Shown here piece after piece: positions 1 through 5,235 of a stretch of 5,235 nt of DNA (positions are counted from its first letter, which is position 1; each line of letters opens with the position of its first letter). Made by a program: the position numbers and the translations under genes. The notes under the pieces are model-generated. The model searched no databases. It worked only from the letters and a program-made list of their open reading frames with translations, and was not told where the DNA came from. The DNA is from Blastocatellia bacterium (GTDB taxonomy: Bacteria > Acidobacteriota > Blastocatellia > Pyrinomonadales > Pyrinomonadaceae). The DNA lies in assembly GCA_003488005.1 (NCBI GenBank), contig DNND01000088.1, positions 1 through 5,235 on the forward strand. Direction: 5' to 3'.

Positions 1-80
1 GCTAATGAGATCGCTTCGCGTTCACCCGGCCCGCGCTCTTAGTAAAGCGGTGAATCACAAGCATCTTCTTGAAATTCTAC

Positions 81-1118
81 TTAGTTATCTCGCGGTAGTT
101 TTTCTCCAGGGACGCTGTTGGCGGGCGGGTCTGCATCTTGAGCAGGTCGACGTTCGGCGTTAAGAGCGGATCGGACGGCGGAATCGTCCACGTTCCTTAA
201 CAGAAATTCCTGCGTCGGATACGGAATTTCGATATGACGTTCGCGAAACAGTTTTTCAATGCGGTAGTTGATGTCGCTCTTGATTTGCGGATGACGGCTG
301 GGATGACGCGTCCAAACCAGCAGGCGAAAGTCGAGCGAGTAGTCGCCAAACTTCAGAAACTGGACCTTGGGCGCCGGATCAGTCAGCACCAGCTCTACCT
401 CTTTCGCCGCCAGCAGCAGCGTCTCCGTTACCAGGTTTACGTCGGAATTTACGGCCACGCTGATCGGGATCGGAATTCGCGCGCGCGGATCGCCGTAGGA
501 CCAGTTGATCACGCGTTGACTAACCAGCCTGGAGTTGGGAACGATAATCGCAATGCGATCGTTGGTATAGATTAGGGTCGTGCGGAGCTTAATGCTTTGC
601 ACGTCGCCCTCGTCTTCGCCGATCGTAATGCGATCGCCGACGCGCACCGGACGTTCGAAAAGCAAAATGAATCCGGAAGCAATATCCGCCGCAATGTATT
701 GCAAGCCAAAGCCGATGCCGACGGACAGCGCCGTGAAGACGATTGCCAGCGATGTCAGGTCGAGCTCAAACGCGCCTTTTAGCACCGCCAAAATTATGAT
801 CGTTGTCAGCAGGTATCTGAGCAAACGGGCGATTGTGTAACGCAAGCCCGCATCGATGTGCGTGCGTTTGGCAATGCGGCGATCAAGTAGCGCGCTTAAC
901 TTCCCAGACAAAACCAGCGCCAGCACCAACAATGCAATGCCGATTATCAGCCGGGCAGCCGATATCTTTAGATTGGATGAATCTACGAAACGATAGGTGA
1001 GATAAGACCAGGTTCGCTTGAGTATGCCAAAATCGTTCTGCCAGAGAGCAACAGCAAAGAGAAAGGGTTTGTTAGAGTACATTGCTCTCAAGAGTACATC
1101 GCTCAAGAAATCTTTCAA
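81..1118 (-). CDS. MscS-family mechanosensitive ion channel
   Basis: Predicted inner-membrane small-conductance mechanosensitive channel. In this family, membrane tension opens a heptameric pore and releases osmolytes during hypo-osmotic shock. The 345-residue product shows hydrophobic segments at about 55-75, 98-117 and 121-152. The last is Gly/Ala-rich (SVGIGFGLQYIAADIASGF), as expected of the pore-lining TM3. It runs into FERPVRVGDRITIGEDEGDV (155-174), then LRTTLIYTNDRIAIIVPNS and INWSYGD, the usual beta-domain signature. A cytoplasmic alpha/beta region follows to about 305, then a Pro/Ala/Asp-rich tail (about 312-345) that is probably disordered. E. coli MscS is 286 aa, so this is a compact three-TM member with extensions at both ends. 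The start is uncertain. The longest frame begins at a TTG (1118-1116) without a Shine-Dalgarno; an in-frame ATG at 1082-1080 (residue 13) would give 333 aa and may be the real start. It lies 74 bp downstream of the CPBP gene on the same strand, so co-transcription is possible. Family assignment is firm; the specific paralogue is not. Confidence 0.93.
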   Translation of the reverse strand: MKDFLSDVLLRAMYSNKPFLFAVALWQNDFGILKRTWSYLTYRFVDSSNLKISAARLIIGIALLVLALVLSGKLSALLDRRIAKRTHIDAGLRYTIARLLRYLLTTIIILAVLKGAFELDLTSLAIVFTALSVGIGFGLQYIAADIASGFILLFERPVRVGDRITIGEDEGDVQSIKLRTTLIYTNDRIAIIVPNSRLVSQRVINWSYGDPRARIPIPISVAVNSDVNLVTETLLLAAKEVELVLTDPAPKVQFLKFGDYSLDFRLLVWTRHPSRHPQIKSDINYRIEKLFRERHIEIPYPTQEFLLRNVDDSAVRSALNAERRPAQDADPPANSVPGEKLPRDN

Positions 1119-1150
1119 GCCGGTTATGCGACTGGGGCGCCCAATAATGT

Positions 1151-1176
1151 GGTGTAAGCGCCGGCAAGTTTACACC
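1151..1176. promoter_or_regulatory. Perfect 7-bp dyad (GGTGTAA-N12-TTACACC) upstream of the MscS gene
   Basis: GGTGTAA at 1151-1157 is mirrored exactly by TTACACC at 1170-1176, with a 12-nt spacer that itself contains the palindrome GCCGGC. It lies between the CPBP stop and the MscS start, about 33 nt upstream of the TTG start and about 69 nt upstream of the alternative ATG. The arm spacing would suit a dimeric repressor. As RNA it would form a 7-bp stem, but no U-run follows on either strand, so it is not a canonical intrinsic terminator. Its function is inferred from position and symmetry only. Confidence 0.3.
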
Positions 1177-1192
1177 TTGATACTGAAATCAG

Positions 1193-2014
1193 TTAAGAAT
1201 CCGGTTGCAGTATCTTGATCTTTCGCATGCGAAGCAGGAAATACGCGGCCGCAATCCATAACAACGCGACGGTCAGCCAGCCGACGAGTGAGTGGCTTAG
1301 CGCCAACGAATTAGTCGCGTTGGGATCGGCCGAGGGCACGATGTCTTTCGTGTTATTCACCGCCGCGTGCAATAGCATCACCAGCAACATGCTCCCTCCT
1401 GTGCGCCAGTATAGCCATGCCAGGGCGACTGACAGCGCGGTCACCTGTAGCAGATAGAGCGGAAACGATTGCCCACGGATGTCGCTGCCGGGAAAGAAGA
1501 ACAGCGGCAAGTGCCAAGCGGCCCAAATGATTCCAAGGAATATGCTGGCCGTCGCGAGACCAAATTGCTGTGACAGTCGCGGCAGCGCGTAACCTCGCCA
1601 GCCGATTTCCTCGCCCGCTTGCGCCCAGGTCGAGACAGCAATTGCTCCGACCATCAGGTACCACGGCGTCTGACCAAATTGCGGCCAGGCGCCCGTTATC
1701 ATGCGATGCAAAACCGCGACCGAAAGTTTAACTACCGGCATGTAAGCGATCGCGAACAGATACCACTTCCAGCCGACATCCCACTTGAAGATTCGCCCCA
1801 GCAGCGCGAGTGTGGCCGCACGTCCTTCGGCGCGATCCGTCAGAGCCAAAGCAACCAGCGCCGGAGCAAAGACACCAAGCAGAAACACTGCGCCTGCGAG
1901 TAAACCGAGCGTTGGGTGTGCCGCCCCACTTCCCTGTGACATCGCAAACGACGCGACCCACAAGAGCCAGGTCGCGCTAAAAGTGAGCAAGAAAAATTTA
2001 AGCAGAGAACGCAT
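1193..2014 (-). CDS. CPBP-family (Abi/Rce1-like) intramembrane metalloprotease
   Basis: Predicted polytopic membrane protein of the CPBP family, relatives of the eukaryotic CAAX protease Rce1. The 273-residue product has about eight hydrophobic segments (roughly 4-24, 37-58, 84-104, 117-133, 153-173, 184-204, 207-221 and 245-262). All three conserved family motifs are present: EEIGWR (E135, E136 and R140 of the EExxxR motif), H168 in AAWHLPLFFF, and HAAVN (H216, N220 of HxxxN). In the family the glutamates and histidines form the active site within the membrane, so this member should be catalytically competent. Bacterial members have been linked to bacteriocin self-immunity, protein maturation and signalling; the substrate here cannot be told. 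The ATG at 2014 is the first start after an in-frame TGA at 2029-2027 and is followed at once by a hydrophobic N-terminus, so the start is well supported despite lacking a Shine-Dalgarno. It lies between a same-strand tRNA-Ser upstream and an MscS gene downstream, with no bacteriocin-like gene nearby. Confidence 0.93.
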   Translation of the reverse strand: MRSLLKFFLLTFSATWLLWVASFAMSQGSGAAHPTLGLLAGAVFLLGVFAPALVALALTDRAEGRAATLALLGRIFKWDVGWKWYLFAIAYMPVVKLSVAVLHRMITGAWPQFGQTPWYLMVGAIAVSTWAQAGEEIGWRGYALPRLSQQFGLATASIFLGIIWAAWHLPLFFFPGSDIRGQSFPLYLLQVTALSVALAWLYWRTGGSMLLVMLLHAAVNNTKDIVPSADPNATNSLALSHSLVGWLTVALLWIAAAYFLLRMRKIKILQPDS

Positions 2015-2031
2015 GATAGGTTGAGATCATT

Positions 2032-2059
2032 ACGCCCCGGCGTGGACCAGCATCCTGGT
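2032..2059. promoter_or_regulatory. Two small adjacent hairpins between tRNA-Ser and the CPBP gene
   Basis: ACGCC-CC-GGCGT (2032-2043) and ACCAG-CATC-CTGGT (2046-2059) are two perfect 5-bp inverted repeats separated by 2 bp. They sit 17 to 45 nt upstream of the CPBP start and about 70 nt past the tRNA 3' end in the direction of transcription. They could be part of the CPBP 5' leader or mark the end of the tRNA transcript. Neither is followed by a T-run, so an intrinsic terminator is not supported. Short stems like these also arise by chance. Confidence 0.2.
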
Positions 2060-2129
2060 TTGCTTCAGTCAGCACAGGGAACTTGAACGGTATTAAGGGT
2101 CAGGACCAAGGGCTAATTAAGGAAAGAAG

Positions 2130-2214
2130 TGGCGGAGGGGACAGGACTCGAACCTGCATAGCCTTTCGGCCGGCGGTTTTCAAGACCGCTGCACTACCAT
2201 TATGCGACCCCTCC
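2130..2214 (-). tRNA. tRNA-Ser, anticodon UGA, with encoded CCA
   Basis: Reading the minus strand, the acceptor stem GGAGGGG (2214-2208) pairs perfectly with CCCCTCC (2140-2134). G73 follows at 2133, the discriminator base expected for serine, and then an encoded CCA (2132-2130). The D arm has GCA paired with TGC around a loop containing GG. The anticodon stem GCGGT/ACCGC is a perfect 5 bp around CTTGAAA, giving anticodon TGA at 2182-2180, which decodes UCA and related UCN codons. The 15-nt variable region contains a GCC-GAAA-GGC hairpin, marking a class II tRNA. The T arm GCAGG/CCTGT encloses TTCGAGT. Every arm folds, so the 85-nt gene looks intact and functional. It is transcribed divergently from nadE. 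Confidence 0.97.
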
Positions 2215-2227
2215 GCGCTGCGCAAAT

Positions 2228-2233
2228 AATATA
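2228..2233 (-). promoter_or_regulatory. Probable -10 box of the tRNA-Ser promoter
   Basis: On the minus strand TATATT (2233-2228) matches the sigma-70 -10 consensus at five of six positions. It ends 13 nt before the mature tRNA 5' end, leaving room for a short leader of about 6-8 nt to be removed by RNase P. No good -35 hexamer is visible at 16-18 bp spacing; the region there is T-rich (TTTTCG at 2256-2251). Confidence 0.5.
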
Positions 2234-2271
2234 ACCCAAGCGCTCTTCAACGAAAAACAAACGGCAGAATA

Positions 2272-2410
2272 TTTGCCGCGGGTGAACGCAGATAAACGCG
2301 GATTGGGTTTTAAGGGAATTCATCTGAGTGAAGAGTTGCTTAACCCGCTCCTGCTCTCTCAGGCCGGATTTTGATCTGATCGGCGTTCATCCGCGTTCAT
2401 CTGCGGCTAA
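2272..2410. repeat. Intergenic imperfect palindromic repeat, copy 1 (upstream of nadE)
   Basis: The left arm (2272-2304) and right arm (about 2378-2410) are reverse complements at roughly 26 of 33 positions. Each arm contains a short tandem array of a decamer close to GCGGATGAAC, and the outer ends read GCCGCGGG on the left and CTGCGGCTAA on the right. The roughly 73-bp centre holds a second, nested inverted repeat: GGGTTTTAAG (2305-2314) against CTTAACCC (2339-2346), pairing with a 2-nt bulge. The element fills most of the gap between the divergent tRNA-Ser and nadE genes and ends 58 bp before the nadE ATG. It shares its arms but not its centre with copy 2 at 4145-4253. I see no ORF or transposase in it. 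It is best described as a REP/BIME-like or MITE-like element, with mobility unproven. Confidence 0.75.
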
Positions 2411-2468
2411 GTTAGATTTGCGTGGACGGAGATCTAAGGTCTAAGATCAAAGAACAAAGTTCAAATCC

Positions 2469-4130
2469 ATGCGCGTCACCATCGGTCAAATCAATACCAT
2501 CAACGGCGACTACGAAGCCAATACCGCCAGCATCATCCGAGCAATTGAGTTCGCCCGCAAAGATAAATCCGACGTCGTAGTACTGCCGGAAACAAGTATT
2601 CAGGGTTATACCTCGCTCGACTGGTTTTTGGATCGCGACGTCGCTCGTTGCGCATTAAGCACGCTCGATAGAATCATTGCGGCGACGGCAGGACTAACGG
2701 CGATCGTCGGCACTGTTCGGCCCAACGACACCGGCACCGGTCGCCGTCTTTTCAATTCCGCCGCCATCATCCGCGATCAGAGACTGCTGGGCTTTGCTGA
2801 TAAGACCCTGCTGCCGGAATACGACGTCTTCGACGATCCGCGTTACTTCGAGCCTGGCCGCGAACGTCATCTATTTCCGCTTGCTGACTGCAAACTCGGC
2901 GTGGCGGTTTGTGAAGACTTTTGGAACGACAAAACATTTTGGAAAGAGCGACTCTACGCAAACGATCCGGCGGACGAGCTGATCGAGATGGGCGCGCAGT
3001 TACTTGTTTCAATCAATGCGTCGCCTTTCAACAAAGGCAAGATGGGCCAGCGCTGCCAGATGGTCTCACATCGCGCAAAAGCGGCGCGGCTTCCCATCGT
3101 CTTCGTCAATCTCGTGGGCGGCAACGACGGCGTCATCTTTGATGGCGCGAGTATCGTCGCAGACTGCGAAGGAAGAATTATTCTGCAGGCGCCACCTTTT
3201 GAAGAGTTCTTCGGCACGGTGGATCTGAATTGCGGCGTTGCTGACGAGCGTTGTTTGCCGGGCGACGACATCGAAACGGTGCGGAGCGCGCTGGTGCTGG
3301 GCATTCACGATTACGCGCGCAAGAACCGATTTACAAAAGCAGTGCTTGGGCTTTCCGGTGGCATTGATTCCGCGTTGGTGTTGGCTCTGGCTGCGGAGGC
3401 GCTGGGCGCAAACAACGTGCTGGCGGTGATGATGCCTTCGCCTTATTCGTCGCGCTCAAGCATCGACGATTCGGTCGAACTTTGCCGTCGTCTGGGAGTC
3501 AACGTGATCGAGCGGCCCATCACGGACGCTTTTAATGTGCTGATTAATGAACTGCATTTGCCGGCGCCGACGGCGGGCGGGCGGGCGATTGCGGCCGAGA
3601 ATCTGCAATCGCGCTTGCGCGGCAATATTCTGATGACGATTTCGAATGCCGAACAACGACTGCTGCTTTCAACTGGAAACAAGTCGGAACTGGCGCTTGG
3701 TTACTGCACGCTTTATGGCGATACGAATGGCGGCTTGGCGGTGATTGGCGATGTGTTGAAGACCGAGGTTTATGCGCTGGCGCGTCACTTGAATCGCGAG
3801 CAGGAAATTATTCCGGCGTCGATCATTGACAAGCGACCGTCGGCAGAACTCGCGCCCGATCAGTTTGACGATCAGTCGCTGCCGCCTTACGACAGGCTGG
3901 ATCCAATCCTCAAGATGTATTTCGAGCAGAAGGCGACGCCGGAAGAGATCATCGCGGCCGGGCACGATGCCAACATGGTTTATGACATTCTCAACCGCGT
4001 CGAAGCGCCGGCCAACGAATTCAAACGCCGCCAGTTGCCACCGACGCTAATCATCTCGCGCAATGCAATCGGCATCGGACGACGCCGGCCGGTCACTCAT
4101 CATTACCGCCGCGAGCCCGGTCGCTGCTAA
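2469..4130 (+). CDS. nadE: Glutamine-dependent NAD+ synthetase
   Basis: Catalyses the last step of NAD biosynthesis in the cytoplasm: ATP-dependent amidation of deamido-NAD+ to NAD+, using ammonia released from glutamine. The 553-residue product has two domains. The N-terminal nitrilase-fold glutaminase (about 1-260) shows the full triad: E41 in VLPETSIQGY, K112 in ADKTLLPEYD and C148 in VAVCEDFW. The C-terminal synthetase (about 270-545) has the ATP-pyrophosphatase loop LGLSGGIDSAL (SGGIDS at 296-301), then NLQSRLRGNILM, STGNKSELALGY (401-412), GDTNGGLAVIGDV and IIDKRPSAELAPDQFDDQSLPPYD. The usual C-terminal GRRRPVTHHY is followed by a short basic tail. Length matches the common bacterial two-domain NadE, so it need not rely on free ammonia. 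The ATG at 2469 is the first start after an in-frame TAA at 2442. Its leader is A-rich and lacks a Shine-Dalgarno. The gene stands alone, with no other NAD gene in view and a palindromic repeat on each side. Confidence 0.98.
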   Translation: MRVTIGQINTINGDYEANTASIIRAIEFARKDKSDVVVLPETSIQGYTSLDWFLDRDVARCALSTLDRIIAATAGLTAIVGTVRPNDTGTGRRLFNSAAIIRDQRLLGFADKTLLPEYDVFDDPRYFEPGRERHLFPLADCKLGVAVCEDFWNDKTFWKERLYANDPADELIEMGAQLLVSINASPFNKGKMGQRCQMVSHRAKAARLPIVFVNLVGGNDGVIFDGASIVADCEGRIILQAPPFEEFFGTVDLNCGVADERCLPGDDIETVRSALVLGIHDYARKNRFTKAVLGLSGGIDSALVLALAAEALGANNVLAVMMPSPYSSRSSIDDSVELCRRLGVNVIERPITDAFNVLINELHLPAPTAGGRAIAAENLQSRLRGNILMTISNAEQRLLLSTGNKSELALGYCTLYGDTNGGLAVIGDVLKTEVYALARHLNREQEIIPASIIDKRPSAELAPDQFDDQSLPPYDRLDPILKMYFEQKATPEEIIAAGHDANMVYDILNRVEAPANEFKRRQLPPTLIISRNAIGIGRRRPVTHHYRREPGRC

Positions 4131-4144
4131 GAAGATACCGGAGT

Positions 4145-4253
4145 TTAGCCGCGGATAAACGCGGAAGGACGCGGATCTGATTTGAACAGAACTGACCGCT
4201 CTTAAGTTGGCTTGCAGTTTGATCCGCGTCCATCCGCGTTCATTCGCGGCTAA
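4145..4253. repeat. Intergenic palindromic repeat, copy 2 (between convergent 3' ends)
   Basis: The left arm (4145-4177) and right arm (4221-4253) are reverse complements at 30 of 33 positions, around a 43-bp centre. The left arm shows the internal period clearly: GCGGATAAAC, GCGGAAGGAC, GCGGATC, a 10-bp repeat beginning after TTAGCC. The right arm ends CGCGGCTAA. It begins 15 bp after the nadE stop and ends 39 bp before the stop of the convergent gene, so as RNA it could form a long hairpin at the end of either transcript. No T-run follows on either strand, so it is not a classical intrinsic terminator. It may still protect 3' ends or impede polymerase. Its arms match copy 1, but its centre does not. 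Confidence 0.8.
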
Positions 4254-4292
4254 TTCAATCCTTGGCTGGTTACCCTCTTAGGCCAAACCAAA

Positions 4293-5186
4293 TTAAGTTG
4301 CGTAGCGCGCATAAACTGACTTCACTTTTTCCAGAAACTCCCGGCGGTCCACGATGTGATAAAGCTTCACCTTCCCCTGACCACCTGCAACTTTGTCTAT
4401 GATGAAATCGAGTGTCTCAGACTGATCCGCTTCCGAAAGTTCTTTCGCGTCGAGGTAGCCGCTGTAACGTAGCCGCCTAACTAACTCAAACAAGGTCAAG
4501 CGTCCGTCCAGCGTTTGTCCGCCATGAACATGCGAACGGCTCACCAGATACTGAACGATCAAAACTTCGTTGTAGATAGGCGGCGCGAGAAACAATCTTG
4601 AGCCTTCGCGTTCCCAACCTTCGCTTAGACGCTGTGAACGCCGCACCACCCGTAACCCTTCAAAAACTTCGTTCCAGTTTGTCTTAGGTTCAAGGCGCGC
4701 AAGATAAGCGCGCGTCGCTTCCAGCAACCAACCTTCTTCATCCAAATTCAGATTACGAACAAGGGTGTCCAGCCAGTCAAAAAAGATCGCGCGCTTGTCA
4801 GACTTCGTTTCGATAATCTGAAACTGATTGTCTTTTTGCGGCAGCTTCTTGAGCAAAGCGCGACGCGCGGCATCTGTGGCCTTGCCGCCTTCGATGCGAA
4901 CAGTTTCGAGCCGCGCATGCCAACGCTTCGCAGCATTGCAATAGGGGCAGTGCGCCTGTTTGTCATCGGAATCGAAAAACGGACGCAAGGCTTTCGGCGC
5001 GGTCAGCTCGGCGATTGTGGCGGAGTATTTCCTGATTTCCGAATAGGCCGTGCGTGGCGCAAAGCCCAGTTGGGTGGTGAAGATGTCGAAGACGCAGGCC
5101 AAACAAACAAGTGTGCTGTATTCCGTCACACTGCCGCTTGGAAAGGCGCTGAGATCGAGTTCGATTTTCTTCTTCGTGGTAGACAT
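4293..5186 (-). CDS. Protein of unrecognised family with two CxxC pairs
   Basis: I do not recognise this 297-residue protein. Its codon pattern and length, with no comparable competing frame, support a real gene. Near the N-terminus it has CLAC (C28, C31) within a hydrophobic stretch (about 24-42), then HCPYC (H79, C80, C83), whose CPxC form is typical of zinc ribbons. Together the two pairs could bind one metal ion across a roughly 50-residue insert, but this is inference. A charged region (about 84-135) leads to an aromatic, Leu-rich helical part (DWLDTLVRNLNLDEEGWLLE). The C-terminal third (about 225-297) is Arg/Lys/Glu-rich and probably helical. There is no signal peptide and no clear transmembrane protein pattern, so a cytosolic location is likely. 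The ATG at 5186 has no Shine-Dalgarno. The frame upstream has no stop up to the window edge, but also no ATG, GTG or TTG, so an N-terminal extension beyond the window cannot be excluded. It converges on nadE, which gives no functional clue. Confidence 0.75.
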   Translation of the reverse strand: MSTTKKKIELDLSAFPSGSVTEYSTLVCLACVFDIFTTQLGFAPRTAYSEIRKYSATIAELTAPKALRPFFDSDDKQAHCPYCNAAKRWHARLETVRIEGGKATDAARRALLKKLPQKDNQFQIIETKSDKRAIFFDWLDTLVRNLNLDEEGWLLEATRAYLARLEPKTNWNEVFEGLRVVRRSQRLSEGWEREGSRLFLAPPIYNEVLIVQYLVSRSHVHGGQTLDGRLTLFELVRRLRYSGYLDAKELSEADQSETLDFIIDKVAGGQGKVKLYHIVDRREFLEKVKSVYARYAT

Positions 5187-5235
5187 CGCAGCATTACAAA
5201 CATGGGAAGGTTGCGGCTTTGCCGTCCGATGTGCG

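Noticed and set aside
8..36. Weak likeness (CGCGTTCACCCGG) to the repeat arms
   Set aside because: Only one decamer-like unit is present, with no partner arm, so chance similarity is more likely than a third copy.
1..42. Possible C-terminal end of a plus-strand gene, open from base 1 to a TAG at 40-42
   Set aside because: Thirteen codons are too few to judge, other frames are also partly open, and nothing in the residues is recognisable.
234..575. A 113-codon plus-strand open frame inside the MscS region
   Set aside because: It lies wholly antisense to the well-supported MscS gene, is Arg/Gln-rich with no recognisable domain, and is best explained as a shadow of the opposite strand.
2411..2468. 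A sigma-70 promoter for nadE, for example TTGCGT at 2418-2423
   Set aside because: No -10 hexamer resembling TATAAT lies at suitable spacing; CTAAGA at 2441 is a poor match, so no promoter is called.
3669..3965. A 98-codon minus-strand open frame inside nadE
   Set aside because: It is antisense to the conserved synthetase domain, has an Arg-rich shadow-like composition and shows no motif.
2272..4253. The two repeats as a CRISPR array or as terminal repeats of an insertion sequence carrying nadE
   Set aside because: There are only two copies, about 1.7 kb apart, each a palindrome in itself, with no spacers, no transposase and a normal housekeeping gene between them.
4145..4253. Bidirectional intrinsic terminator for nadE and the convergent gene
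   Set aside because: The hairpin is strong and well placed, but no T-run follows it on either strand, so it is annotated only as a repeat with a possible 3'-end role.
4262..4286. TTGGC/GCCAA inverted repeat just past the stop of the unknown gene
   Set aside because: The 5-bp stem with a 15-nt loop and no T-run is too weak to support as a terminator.

Overview
The window looks like an ordinary stretch of chromosome from a free-living bacterium of moderate to slightly high GC. It holds four protein-coding genes, one tRNA gene and two related imperfect palindromic repeats between genes. No phage, plasmid, transposase or CRISPR signal is visible, and I did not find a convincing new multi-gene system. 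The repeats are built on a GCGGATGAAC-like decamer ending in GCCGCGGCTAA-like sequence. From memory, repeats of this style are common in genomes of soil Acidobacteriota and some Verrucomicrobiota-like lineages. That is only a weak taxonomic hint, and nothing here fixes the phylum.

Layout from left to right. Bases 1-80 contain no gene that I can support. Next come two minus-strand membrane-protein genes: an MscS-type mechanosensitive channel (81-1118), and upstream of it in transcription order a CPBP/Abi-type intramembrane protease (1193-2014). The 74 bp between them contain a perfect 7-bp dyad. A complete class II tRNA-Ser(UGA) with an encoded CCA end lies at 2130-2214, also on the minus strand and with a good -10 box. 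The 254 bp between the tRNA and the next gene contain repeat copy 1 (2272-2410). The plus-strand gene nadE (2469-4130) encodes a glutamine-dependent NAD+ synthetase with both domains and all expected catalytic residues. Repeat copy 2 (4145-4253) lies between the 3' ends of nadE and a convergent minus-strand gene (4293-5186). That last gene encodes a protein I do not recognise, with two CxxC pairs, and its reading frame stays open to the window's right edge.

The genes do not form an obvious pathway. nadE is a housekeeping gene that stands alone between two copies of the repeat. The CPBP protease and the MscS channel could share a transcript but have no known joint function. None of the four coding regions has a recognisable Shine-Dalgarno sequence at its chosen start, which is the one genome-style feature shared across the window. 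The points most worth checking are the paired repeats around nadE, the lack of Shine-Dalgarno sequences, and the unrecognised Cys-pair protein.
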